Source: Roseiarcus sp963794655 (GTDB lineage Bacteria; Pseudomonadota; Alphaproteobacteria; Rhizobiales; Beijerinckiaceae). From it: DNA of 64,000 bases. The stretch lies in contig CAWCEV010000006.1 in the NCBI GenBank assembly GCA_963794655.1, positions 1,302,001-1,366,000 of the forward strand. The letters are read 5' to 3'. The translations under genes were made by a program, and so were the position numbers. Shown here piece by piece: positions 35,996 through 44,284 of the stretch (position 1 is its first letter; every line of letters begins with the position of its first letter). Under the pieces are notes generated by a model. That model ran no database searches, was not told the DNA's origin, and was given only the letters and a program-made list of their open reading frames with translations.

Positions 35996-36060
35996 ATATG
36001 TCGATCGGCGGTGGCGTTTGATCAATCAAGAGAATGCAAGCAGCCGCGGCCCAGCCCGCC
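35996..36060 (+). pseudogene. Fragment of a GT2 glycosyltransferase gene
   Basis: The short stretch CGATCGGCGGTGGCGTTTGA and onward (36001-36045) aligns with 33857-33905 of the intact GT2 gene (RDQRLRLISQKNAGEAAAR; here DRRWRLINQENASSRGPA). It lies directly between the group II intron end and the ribosome site of the next glycosyltransferase. Confidence 0.6.
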
Positions 36061-36083
36061 AGAGAGGAAGTTTGGAAATAAGG

Positions 36084-37163
36084 ATGAAGAATATTGTCTT
36101 TGTGATCGGAACGCTCCGCGCCGGCGGCGCAGAGCGGGTTGTTGCAAACTTGGCAAACCACTTTTGCTCGCGTCCCGACTATGCAGTAACTGTAATTACT
36201 CACAGGGTGTTTAGTGCATATGCCTTGGATAGCCGAATTCGGCACGTATATTTGTATCGTGATGAAGACATTACTGTTTCTGTCTTTAATAAAATAGGTC
36301 GACGTCTTAATTATGTGCCTAGGCTAGCGAAGGCAGTAAGCTTATCACAACCAGATGTTGTTATATCGGCAATAAGGGGAATGAACTGGCGGATAATTAT
36401 TTTGTGCCGGCTCTACGGGATTAGGGTTATCGCAACAGAACACACCAACCATCTTGCAGAACGCGGGTTTGGTAGTTGGTTAGAGCGCAGGTTGTGTTAT
36501 AAATTGGCTCACAAATTAGTCGTTATGACAAAGTTCGATATGAAGTACTACTCTAGATTTCTTCCCAACGTGAGCGTTATCTCAAATCCGCTCAGTTTTC
36601 TTCCGTCAGAGGAGCGACGGCCTCGAAAAAAACTAATCCTCGCTGCAGGAGGACTAGAGAGGTGGAAAATTAAGGGCTTCGACAATCTTCTTCGTGTGTT
36701 CTCCCGCCTATGTTCGCACTATCCCGATTGGAGGCTTGCCATAGCCGGTGCTGGCGATATTGGTAAGACGCCGCTAGTTCAGCTCACAAAAGAACTAGAT
36801 ATTGTGGATAATGTAGATTTTCTTGGCTTCGTCTCTGATCTAGATCGAGAAATGAGGGAGAGCGAGATTTTCGTTCTCTCGTCTCGCTACGAAGGTTTCT
36901 CCATGGTGTTATTGGAAGCAATGTCGCAGGGGTGCGCGTGCGTAAGCTTCGACTGCGTTGCCGGGCCGGGGGAGTTGATCGCGAATGGTGTCAATGGCTT
37001 GCTTGTCGAGGATCAGAATCTGGAAGCCATGGCGGTGGCCCTGTCCCACCTCATTGAAGATCCGGCGCTTCGAAGGGCACTATCCGGCCGCGCACGTGAG
37101 GCAAGTGAGAACTATGCACCCAATAAGATTGGCGCAACTTGGGAAAAAATAATGTGGCAGTAA
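36084..37163 (+). CDS. Glycosyltransferase family 4
   Basis: 359 aa from ATG 36084, with AATAAGG eight bases upstream; the longer in-frame start at 36018 lies in a remnant. The N-terminus MKNIVFVIGTLRAGGAERVV is the standard GT4 donor-side opening (GGAER), followed by ATEHTNHLAERG. The C-terminal domain has LILAAGGLERWKIKGFDNLL, LAIAGAGDIG, LGFVSDLDREM and the E-x7-E region SSRYEGFSMVLLEAMSQGCA. This form is common among galactosyl/N-acetylgalactosaminyl transferases (WbiP/PglJ-like), but specificity is not certain. AT-rich, with a duplicated 5' end at 34961. Confidence 0.88.
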   Translation: MKNIVFVIGTLRAGGAERVVANLANHFCSRPDYAVTVITHRVFSAYALDSRIRHVYLYRDEDITVSVFNKIGRRLNYVPRLAKAVSLSQPDVVISAIRGMNWRIIILCRLYGIRVIATEHTNHLAERGFGSWLERRLCYKLAHKLVVMTKFDMKYYSRFLPNVSVISNPLSFLPSEERRPRKKLILAAGGLERWKIKGFDNLLRVFSRLCSHYPDWRLAIAGAGDIGKTPLVQLTKELDIVDNVDFLGFVSDLDREMRESEIFVLSSRYEGFSMVLLEAMSQGCACVSFDCVAGPGELIANGVNGLLVEDQNLEAMAVALSHLIEDPALRRALSGRAREASENYAPNKIGATWEKIMWQ

Positions 37164-37382
37164 CGCGCGGCGAGCATAGCGGGCGCGTCTTGGGACTTTG
37201 GCGATTCGCACCAACCGGCCCGAACCAGTCGAGCCCCGATAAGCTGTGGATCCCACGCGTATCCCAATTGCCGATCTAGGACCTGATGGCCGACGGCGCT
37301 ACGGTTCGTCCGCAGAAGAACCGTTTAGAATTCGGCCTTGATAGTAAATCCGGCGTGTAAAGAGGGTGGAAGGGGCACAGCT

Positions 37383-38567
37383 TTGAGTTTTGACATGATG
37401 CCAGACACGTACGACCGCGTTTCAACTGCGAAGCGCGTGCTCTGCGTTTTGGAGGACGTCGGCCGAGGCGGTGGAGCGGAGCAACTAATGGTCAGTCTTC
37501 TCCCCGAGCTCAGAAAGTACGGCTATGAGGTGGAGATTGCAATATTGTTTCAATGCCCCGATAATTTAGTAGAAGATCTTGAGGAGCGCGGTGTCCGGAC
37601 GCACGATCTTGGGCTTCGGCACCGTTGGCGGATTCTCCACAACATGCGAACACTGCATAGAGTCGCCCGGTCAGGCAAATTGCACATTTTTTGGGGCCAT
37701 CTTTATTTTGGGAACCTCTACGCCCGTTTACTAGCGCTAACGACCTATTCAGGGAAGTCGGTTGTGACTTTGCATTCGGGAGGGCGTTTCCGACCGCCGC
37801 CGCGAGGAATTAAGGCCCACGTGTATGCATGGCTTGAACGTATACTGTTGATGGGCTCGGATGCCAAGGTTGCTGTCTCTCGGGCTCTTGCCCGTGATTA
37901 CAACAATTTTTTCAAGTGGCAGAGTATAGAGGTCATACACAACGGCGTAGTGACGAACTCCAACCCCCAGCCATTAACCCTCGACGATCGTCGAGGGATA
38001 CGTGTTTCGTTGGAAGTGTTGGACGAAGATTTCTTCATCGTCGTTCCATCGCGGTTCGTTAGGGAGAAGGGATATCCGACTCTGCTCGATGCACTCGGCT
38101 ATTTGAGGTGCGAGAAAGGCTGGCTACCGCGTGCGATTGGTTTCGGCCACGGGCCGCTCCTCGAGCAGCTTCGAGCTAAGGCCGCGGAGCTGGGGCTCTC
38201 CGAGAGCGTGCGCTTCTCCCTGCCAGTGCCGCAAGCGGATCTTCATCGAATTATACGAGCCGCCGATGCCGTTTGCCTGCCCTCGTTGCACGAAGGCTCG
38301 CCAATCGCGGCTGCAGAGGCGATGTCACTTGGCGCGCCGACTGTGCTCACCAGAATTGATGGGTTTCTTGAACTTGCCGGCGACAACGGGGCGGCGTTGC
38401 TAGCGCCGCCAAACGATCCCATCGCGCTTGCCAGCCTACTTTGGACGCTGAAAGAAGATACCGTCCTGCGGCGAGAGCTTGGTGAGCGCGGGAGACGGCA
38501 TATTTCCGATAACTTCGATATCTCCGCCTGCGCATCGAATTGGGCCTCTCTCTTCGACAGGTTGTGA
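37383..38567 (+). CDS. Glycosyltransferase family 4
   Basis: 394 aa from TTG 37383, chosen for GGAAGGGG seven bases upstream; TTG 37338 and ATG 37395 are alternatives. The GT-B pattern includes VLEDVGRGGGAEQLMVSLLP, VTLHSGGRF, VSRALARDYNNF, VIHNGVV, VVPSRFVREKGYPTLLDALG, GFGHGPLLEQL and the C-terminal SLHEGSPIAAAEAMSLGAPT. It probably adds one sugar to the repeat unit. It is the last gene of this glycosyltransferase run before IS copy 2, whose insertion may have cut the operon. Confidence 0.86.
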   Translation: MSFDMMPDTYDRVSTAKRVLCVLEDVGRGGGAEQLMVSLLPELRKYGYEVEIAILFQCPDNLVEDLEERGVRTHDLGLRHRWRILHNMRTLHRVARSGKLHIFWGHLYFGNLYARLLALTTYSGKSVVTLHSGGRFRPPPRGIKAHVYAWLERILLMGSDAKVAVSRALARDYNNFFKWQSIEVIHNGVVTNSNPQPLTLDDRRGIRVSLEVLDEDFFIVVPSRFVREKGYPTLLDALGYLRCEKGWLPRAIGFGHGPLLEQLRAKAAELGLSESVRFSLPVPQADLHRIIRAADAVCLPSLHEGSPIAAAEAMSLGAPTVLTRIDGFLELAGDNGAALLAPPNDPIALASLLWTLKEDTVLRRELGERGRRHISDNFDISACASNWASLFDRL

Positions 38568-38831
38568 AATTGAACGCGTTACCCTCCTCTGAGCTGGACC
38601 CCGGATTGAGGACCATTGGCTAAGGCGTAAAATGTCTTGCTCTGTCGCAACCGATAGAGCGAGGAATGACGAAGTCACGCAAGAAGTTTGATGCGACGTT
38701 TGACCTCACCCCTGGAACTCCTACATGAATGCGTAGAGTCCGCCCCAGGTGATCCGCTCCCCGAGAACTGGGCCGTTCAGAGTTAGAGTTTTCCGCGGTA
38801 AATTTCCCTTGGCTGGGAGGAGCGGAAGACA

Positions 38832-39098
38832 ATGAAAGCGTCACAGTTCTCGGACGCCCAGAAGGCGTTCATTTTGAAGCAAGGTAACGATGGAGTTCCG
38901 GTTGCGGACATCTGCCGGAAGGCCGGCATCAGCCAGGCGACCTATTTCAATTGGAAGAAGAAGTACGAGGGCCTGCAGCCGCCTGAGATGCGCCGGCTGA
39001 AGCAGCTCAGGACGAGAACGCGAAGCTGAAGAAGATCGTGGCGGACCTGTCGCTGGATCGTGAGATGCTTCAGGACGTCATCCGCCGAAAACTGTAAG
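38832..39098 (+). pseudogene. IS3-family OrfA, frameshifted, copy 2
   Basis: ATG 38832 behind GGGAGG. The HTH domain is intact up to RRLKQL, then the same one-base loss as in copy 1 gives RTRTRS and a stop at 39029. In the shifted frame the zipper DENAKLKKIVADLSLDREML continues to the stop at 39098, just before OrfB. Confidence 0.8.
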
Positions 39099-39117
39099 GC
39101 CTGCTCGCAAGCGCGAG

Positions 39118-39933
39118 TTGGCGACGACGGTTTGCGATGATTGGGGCGTCTCGATCCGGCGGGCGTGCAGCGTGCTGGAATTCGATCGGTCTACCTATCA
39201 CTACAAATCGCGCCGCCGCGAGCAGGCCGGCCTGGAAGCACGGATCAAGGAGATCTGCGCCACGCGGATCCGCTACGGCTACCGGCGCGTCCATGTCCTT
39301 TTGCGCCGCGAGGGATGGGAGATCAATTTGAAGAAGACCCATCGGATTTACAACGAATTGGGCCTGCAACTGCGCAACAAGACGCCGAAGAGAAGAGTGA
39401 AGGCGAAGCTGCGCGACGATCGTCGCGCAGCTTCCACATCCAATGAGGTCTGGGCCATGGACTTTGTCCATGACCAATTGGCCACCGGTCAGAAGATCCG
39501 CGTCCTCACCGTCGTGGACACGTTCAGCCGGTTCTCGCCCGTCATCGATCCAAGGTTCAGCTATCGGGCCGAAGACGTGGTTACGGCCCTTGAAGGCGCG
39601 TGTGCATCCATGGGCTATCCGAAGACGATTCGGGTCGACCAAGGTTCCGAGTTTGTCAGCCGGGACCTCGATCTCTGGGCCTATACGAGGGGCGTCACCC
39701 TGGACTTCTCACGGCCTGGCAAGCCAACGGATAACGCGTTCATCGAGGCATTCAATGGCCGTCTGCGAGCCGAGTGCCTGAATGCGCACTGGTTCTTGAC
39801 CCTTGCCGACGCCCGCAAAAAGTTGGAGGATTGGCGCAAGGACTATAATGAGGTTCGGCCGCATGGGGCGATCGGCAACAAGCCCCCGGTTTCCCTCATG
39901 ACTCCCTCCGGCGCACCCAGCCCGCCGGCGTGA
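39118..39933 (+). CDS. IS3-family transposase OrfB, copy 2
   Basis: 271 aa, with the same translation as the copy at 12617-13432. The DDE residues are in AMDFVHD, RVDQGSEF and FIEAFNG. The coding frame includes the 30-bp palindrome at 39405-39434, which encodes KLRDDRRAA. It starts at TTG 39118 about 20 bases after the OrfA end; expression may rely on frameshifting. The frame is intact. Confidence 0.9.
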   Translation: MATTVCDDWGVSIRRACSVLEFDRSTYHYKSRRREQAGLEARIKEICATRIRYGYRRVHVLLRREGWEINLKKTHRIYNELGLQLRNKTPKRRVKAKLRDDRRAASTSNEVWAMDFVHDQLATGQKIRVLTVVDTFSRFSPVIDPRFSYRAEDVVTALEGACASMGYPKTIRVDQGSEFVSRDLDLWAYTRGVTLDFSRPGKPTDNAFIEAFNGRLRAECLNAHWFLTLADARKKLEDWRKDYNEVRPHGAIGNKPPVSLMTPSGAPSPPA

Positions 39934-40001
39934 CAAAGCCCGGAAAACTCTAGCTTCCGGCGGTCCAACGATGGGTAGCAGAGCAAAGGAAGGACCGGAC
40001 G

Positions 40002-41139
40002 ATGAAGCGATCAAGGTTCAAGGAATAGCAGATCATTGCGGTTTTGCGGGAGCAGGAGGCGGGGCATTCGACCGCCGAGGTCTGTCGTAAGCACGGGATC
40101 AGCACGGCGACGTTCTACGCCTGGAAGGCGAAGTTCGGCGGCATGGACGTCTCCGAGACCAAGCGTCTCAAGCAGCTCAAGGTCGAGAACGCCAGGCTGA
40201 AGCGCCTGTTGGCTGACGCAATGCTCGACAACGCGGCGCTGAGGGATCTTGTGACAATAAATTCTGACGCCCGTCGCCAAGCGCGAGGCTGTCGCCTGTC
40301 CCGTATCCGCCTACGAGATGAGCGAGCGCCGGGCGTGCCGCCTGATTGAGACCGATCGCAAACCGCGCGCTATCGGTCGCGCCGACGGCGCGACGACGCC
40401 CTGCGCGGCCGGCTGTTCGAACTGGCGGCCGAGCAGCGCCGGTTCGGCTATCGCCGGCTGGACGTCCTCCTGCGCGCCGAGGGCCGCCTTGTGAACCTCA
40501 AGAAGACGCAACGGCTTTATCGCGAGGAAGGCCCGACCGTTCGCAAGCGCAAAGGCCGCAAGCGTGCGACGGGCATGCGGGCGCCGATCCTGGTCGAGGC
40601 GCGTCCGAACGCTCGCTGGTCGGTCGACTTCGTCCACGACCAGCTCTCCAACGGTCGGCGCTTCCGCATCCTCAACGTGCTCGACGACGTCACCAAGGAG
40701 TGCCTGTCGGCGATCGCCGACACCTCGATCTCTGGTCGGCGCGTGGCGCGTGAACTCGACGCCGTCATCGCCTGGCGCGGCAAACCGGACCTGATCGTCT
40801 CCGATCACCGGACCGAATTCACCTCCAACGCCATGCTCGCCTCGGCGCAGGGCAGCCGGATCGCCTGGCACTTCATCGCACCCGGCAAGCCAAAGCAGAA
40901 CGGCATCTGCGAGGCCTTCAATGGCCGCATGCGCGACGAACTACTCAACGAGACAATCTTTTACGATCTCGATCACGCCCGCGCCGCCTTGGCGCGCTGG
41001 ACGACCAACTACAACCAGCAGCGCCCGCACTCAGCGCTCGGCTATCTTACCCCCGCCGCCTTCGCGGGAACCTTCATCGCAACGGACGATCGGCTGCACA
41101 ACCCCGACCATATGTGGACGGCCCCTTGGCAAGCACTTT
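40002..41139 (+). pseudogene. Decayed IS3-family (IS407-type) element: OrfA with stop codon, OrfB frameshifted
   Basis: OrfA starts at ATG 40002 behind GGAAGGA and reads MKRSRFKE, then a TAG at 40026-40028 where relatives have Glu. It continues in frame with QIIAVLREQEAG, HGISTATFYAWKAKFGGMDV and LKVENARLKRLLADAML. OrfB pieces are MSERRACRLIETDRK (about 40317) and, after a frameshift near 40360, the long frame to 41139 with WSVDFVHDQLSNGRR, LIVSDHRTEFTSNAM (Asn-Gly of the usual DNGTE changed) and CEAFNGRM. The left end is joined to IS copy 2 and the right end is not found. It is a close relative of the intact element at 44267-45507. Confidence 0.8.
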
Positions 41140-41364
41140 CTTCGGCGACGGCTCTTTGGCGATTGCGGTCATATGTCTGGCCTGTTGATGCAAGGCCGAA
41201 GCCCGCTGGCCAAGATGCTATCCGCTTCGTCCGGCTTCTCATCAGCTCCGCGCGCTCGAAGCGCTGGTCAGGGTTCGGAATGTCCGGGTCGGCGGTTCGC
41301 CGGGAGTCATCACCTCATTGCGCGCTTGCCAAACTCCTGAGCCGTGTGCGCCGGGATGTCCAGA

Positions 41365-41475
41365 TCAGCCCACGGACGACGCCTCGCGCCGGTAGAGTTC
41401 TCCGGTCGTCATGATCGCCCAGGCAATGCGCGCCATCTTGTTGGCGAGCGCCACGGTCACCAGCCGGGTCGGCGC
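41365..41475 (-). pseudogene. IS110-family transposase C-terminal remnant
   Basis: On the minus strand the frame ending at 41365 reads VTVALANKMARIAWAIMTTG and ELYRREASSVG, the typical C-terminus of IS110 transposases. Only about 35 codons remain. It separates the decayed IS3 element from the epimerase fragment. Confidence 0.6.
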
Positions 41476-41649
41476 GCAAGAAGCTGGCGGGTCCAGACGG
41501 CAAGCGGATCGGTGCGCTTGTGGAGCCACCGAAGGCTCGCCCGTCGCACAGGCCTTTGCCAGGGCGGGGACTATGTGCTACATCAGGCGGCGCTCGGCTC
41601 TCTGCCGCGCAGCCTCGCCGACCCGATCGGCACCAATGCGTGTTACGGG

Positions 41650-41818
41650 CAAATGGGGCGCTTACGCTGCGGTAATTCCGAAATTCATCGGCGACGTGCT
41701 CCATAGCCAGGCCGTCATCGGCAAGGCGGAGAGGTTGCTGGGCTATGCGCCGGCGCAGCGAATCACACAAGGATTGAAGCTGGCAATGGTGGTGCGTGCG
41801 CGAGGTTGCTCTCGAGAT
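41650..41818 (+). pseudogene. 3' remnant of a TviC/WbpP-type UDP-uronate 4-epimerase
   Basis: In the frame leading into the ABC permease gene, GDVLHSQAVIGKAERLLGYA and PAQRITQGLKLAM match the C-terminus of TviC/WbpP-type epimerases (AHSQADIxKAxxLLGYxPTxxxxxGLxxAMxWY). The Rossmann and catalytic parts are missing. TviB at 21714 normally works with this enzyme, so the pathway partner was lost here. Confidence 0.65.
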
Positions 41819-41833
41819 CGCCGGAGCGATGCC

Positions 41834-42661
41834 TTGACGGCCGACACGCTTATCATCGAACCCGGGATCGCAGAGCGCAACTATTGGAGCGATCTGTGGC
41901 GTTACCGCGAGCTCTTTTATGTTCTCGCCTGGCGCGACATTTCCGTGCGCTACAAACAGACGATCATCGGCATCGCTTGGACGCTGATCCGTCCTTTCCT
42001 GACGATGGTCGTCTTCACGCTGATTTTCGGCCATATTGCAAAGCTGCCGAGCGAGGGCGCAGCGCCCTACGCACTGATGGTCTTCGCCGGCCTACTGCCT
42101 TGGCAGTTCTTCTCGACGGCGCTGTCCGAATCCTCGAATAGCCTCATCGGCAACGCCAATCTCATCAGCAAGGTCTATTTCCCGCGGCTTATCGTGCCGA
42201 CCGCCGCGGTCGTCGTCTCCTTTGTGGATTTCCTCGTCAGCTTCTTCATCCTCATCTTGATGATGCTCTGGTACCGCTTTCTCCCCAGCTGGCACATGCT
42301 GACTTTACCGTTCTTCATCCTGATGGCTTTCTTCGCGAGCCTCGGACCAGGGCTGTGGATTACCGCGCTCAACGTCAAATACCGCGACTTCCGCTATGTA
42401 ATCCCGTTCATCGTCCAGTTCGGTCTCTACGTGTCGCCCGTGGGATTCAGCTCCGCTGTCGTGCCCGCCGGATGGCGCCTCTTGTTCTCTCTCAACCCAG
42501 TGGTCGGGGTCATCGACGGCTTCCGGTGGGCCATTCTGGGCGGAGAAGCTAAGCTCTATTTGGATAGCGTAGTGATGGGCTGCAGCACGACAGCCTTCTT
42601 TCTGTGGCTCGGCGTCAGCCAGTTCCGACGTTTGGAAAAAAGCTTTGCAGATCTGGTTTGA
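41834..42661 (+). CDS. wzm: Polysaccharide ABC transporter permease (Wzm type)
   Basis: 275 aa from TTG 41834, with GGAG seven bases upstream. The longer open frame upstream (to 41411) passes through debris and is not part of the protein. It is an ABC2-type membrane protein with six hydrophobic segments: the N-terminal ELFYVLAWRDISVRYKQTII is the family hallmark, then GLLPWQFFSTALSESSNSLI, LISKVYFPRLIVPTAAV, LNVKYRDFRYVIPFIVQFGL and the C-terminal LFSLNPVVGVIDGFRWAI. With the next gene it forms an exporter that moves a completed polysaccharide across the inner membrane. The genes are 20 bases apart. Confidence 0.9.
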   Translation: MTADTLIIEPGIAERNYWSDLWRYRELFYVLAWRDISVRYKQTIIGIAWTLIRPFLTMVVFTLIFGHIAKLPSEGAAPYALMVFAGLLPWQFFSTALSESSNSLIGNANLISKVYFPRLIVPTAAVVVSFVDFLVSFFILILMMLWYRFLPSWHMLTLPFFILMAFFASLGPGLWITALNVKYRDFRYVIPFIVQFGLYVSPVGFSSAVVPAGWRLLFSLNPVVGVIDGFRWAILGGEAKLYLDSVVMGCSTTAFFLWLGVSQFRRLEKSFADLV

Positions 42662-42681
42662 GCGAAAGGCGGTCCCGAACC

Positions 42682-43977
42682 TTGTCCGATATCCTAATTT
42701 CCGTCGAAAACCTTTCCAAGTCCTACCTCGTCGGCCACAACACTGAACGCGAGGGTTATACGGCGCTGCGCGATGTGATCGCGCGCCACGCCCACAATTT
42801 CGTTCGCAAGACTAAGGACATGCTTAGTGGCCGGCAGATCATACAGGGCGACGAAATTGAGGAGTTCTGGGCGCTAAAGGACGTCTCCTTCGAGGTTAGG
42901 CGTGGCGAGGTGCTCGGCGTGATCGGTCGCAACGGCGCCGGTAAATCCACGCTGCTCAAGGTGCTGAGCCGCATCACCGAACCGACCAAGGGCCGAATCT
43001 CGATCACCGGCCGCGTCGCGAGTCTCTTGGAGGTCGGCACCGGGTTTCACCCGGAGCTGACAGGTCGCGAGAATATCTTCCTCAATGGCGCGATCCTCGG
43101 CATGACGCGACATGAGATCAAGCGCAAGTTCGATGAGATCGTCGACTTTGCCGAGGTTGAGAAGTTCTTAGACACGTCGGTCAAACGCTACAGCAGCGGC
43201 ATGTATGTGCGTTTGGCGTTCGCTGTCGCTGCGCATTTGGAACCTGAGATCCTCGTTGTCGACGAGGTACTATCCGTCGGCGACACCGAATTTCGAAATA
43301 AATGCCTAGTCAAAATGCGGGAGGTCACGAGCGAGGGGCGGACTATATTGTTCGTTAGTCACGATATTTATGCGGTGAAATCGCTGTGTACAAAAGGCAT
43401 GTTGCTCTCAAGCGGGCAAATCGCTTTTCTCGGAGCAGTTGACAGTACAATAGAGAAATACGCGGGCTCGGTGGACCGCGAGACCTCTAGAGCCTTCAAT
43501 CCAGATCCAAGCCGTCCTTCGATCTGCGAAATAACCCTTGACAGCGAAGGTTTGATGCGCAGGGACTTTATCGCCGAGATTTCCTTTGAGTCACCGTGGC
43601 CCCTATCCGAGGTGATTGGCGGGATCGTTTTACGCACTGTTTCGGGTACGCCCGTTTGGAGCTCGAACCCAAAGTTCCACAAGGGGGGGCACATACTGAA
43701 GCACGCCACGCGAGGAACCGTGATATGCGAAGCTCGAAGCCTTCCGCTCGTCCCGGGGCAGTATTTGGTGTCAATTTGGCTCGGCAATTGGCACGAGGAT
43801 TTCGATATAAAGCAAGACATACTACGAGTGAACTTTGGTGTTGAAGTTGATTCGGCCTTTCGCACCGCGTCCACTACAGGTTATACTGACTGGCCCGCGG
43901 TCTGGTCGGCCGCTGATAGCGAGCACAAAGCTCAAAGTAGCGTTTGGAGAACCTCTCCGCTTTGCGGACAGAACTAA
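42682..43977 (+). CDS. wzt: Polysaccharide ABC transporter ATPase with C-terminal substrate-binding domain (Wzt type)
   Basis: 431 aa from TTG 42682; the frame extends upstream but overlaps the permease gene. The ATPase domain has Walker A GRNGAGKST (residues 82-90), the family-specific LLEVGTGFHPELTGRENI, signature YSSGM (170-174) and Walker B ILVVDEVLSVGD (about 190-201), then H-loop VSHD. About 170 residues follow beyond the ATPase, fitting a Wzt_C beta-sandwich that recognises the capped end of the glycan. Without an extra Wzx in the window, export of at least one polymer probably runs through this pair. The C-terminal part is AT-richer than the ATPase part, as often seen because it follows glycan type. 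Confidence 0.9.
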   Translation: MSDILISVENLSKSYLVGHNTEREGYTALRDVIARHAHNFVRKTKDMLSGRQIIQGDEIEEFWALKDVSFEVRRGEVLGVIGRNGAGKSTLLKVLSRITEPTKGRISITGRVASLLEVGTGFHPELTGRENIFLNGAILGMTRHEIKRKFDEIVDFAEVEKFLDTSVKRYSSGMYVRLAFAVAAHLEPEILVVDEVLSVGDTEFRNKCLVKMREVTSEGRTILFVSHDIYAVKSLCTKGMLLSSGQIAFLGAVDSTIEKYAGSVDRETSRAFNPDPSRPSICEITLDSEGLMRRDFIAEISFESPWPLSEVIGGIVLRTVSGTPVWSSNPKFHKGGHILKHATRGTVICEARSLPLVPGQYLVSIWLGNWHEDFDIKQDILRVNFGVEVDSAFRTASTTGYTDWPAVWSAADSEHKAQSSVWRTSPLCGQN

Positions 43978-44266
43978 AGGACCTGTTTGTCCGCGCTACA
44001 AGCATCGTCGGGAGACAACGAATATCAGCATGATCGAACTCATACACCGCATGAAACATCTGATGTTCCTGCACCGAAGGGGCGAAGCCTGGCACCCCAA
44101 TGAGTGTCTCTGACGCACCGGCCCTCGAGCAGATTCACCCGCGTTCCGCGGCGACTGTCGGAAATGTCAAACTACTGCTGATAGGGGTAGGGAAGGCTTC
44201 GTCTCCCCTCCCTCCCAACCGCACGCCGCCCTCGATCTCAACCTCATCCTCGAACTGCCGGGCGCC
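43978..44266. other. Intergenic, no gene supported
   Basis: 289 bases between wzt and an IS3 element. A short frame from 44100 is open into the IS but matches nothing I know. Probably the residue of a deleted gene. Confidence 0.35.
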
Positions 44267-44284
44267 TGACCTGCCACTGAACAT

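Larger units (their letters stand above)
38750..40000 (+). mobile_element. IS3-family element, copy 2 (inverted partner at 12550-13800)
   Basis: A 1251-bp segment equal in length and apparently in sequence to copy 1 but in reverse orientation, with OrfA and OrfB on the plus strand. At its right side it abuts the OrfA leader of a second, decayed IS3 element starting at 40002. Together with copy 1 it frames 25 kb of EPS genes. Confidence 0.85.
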
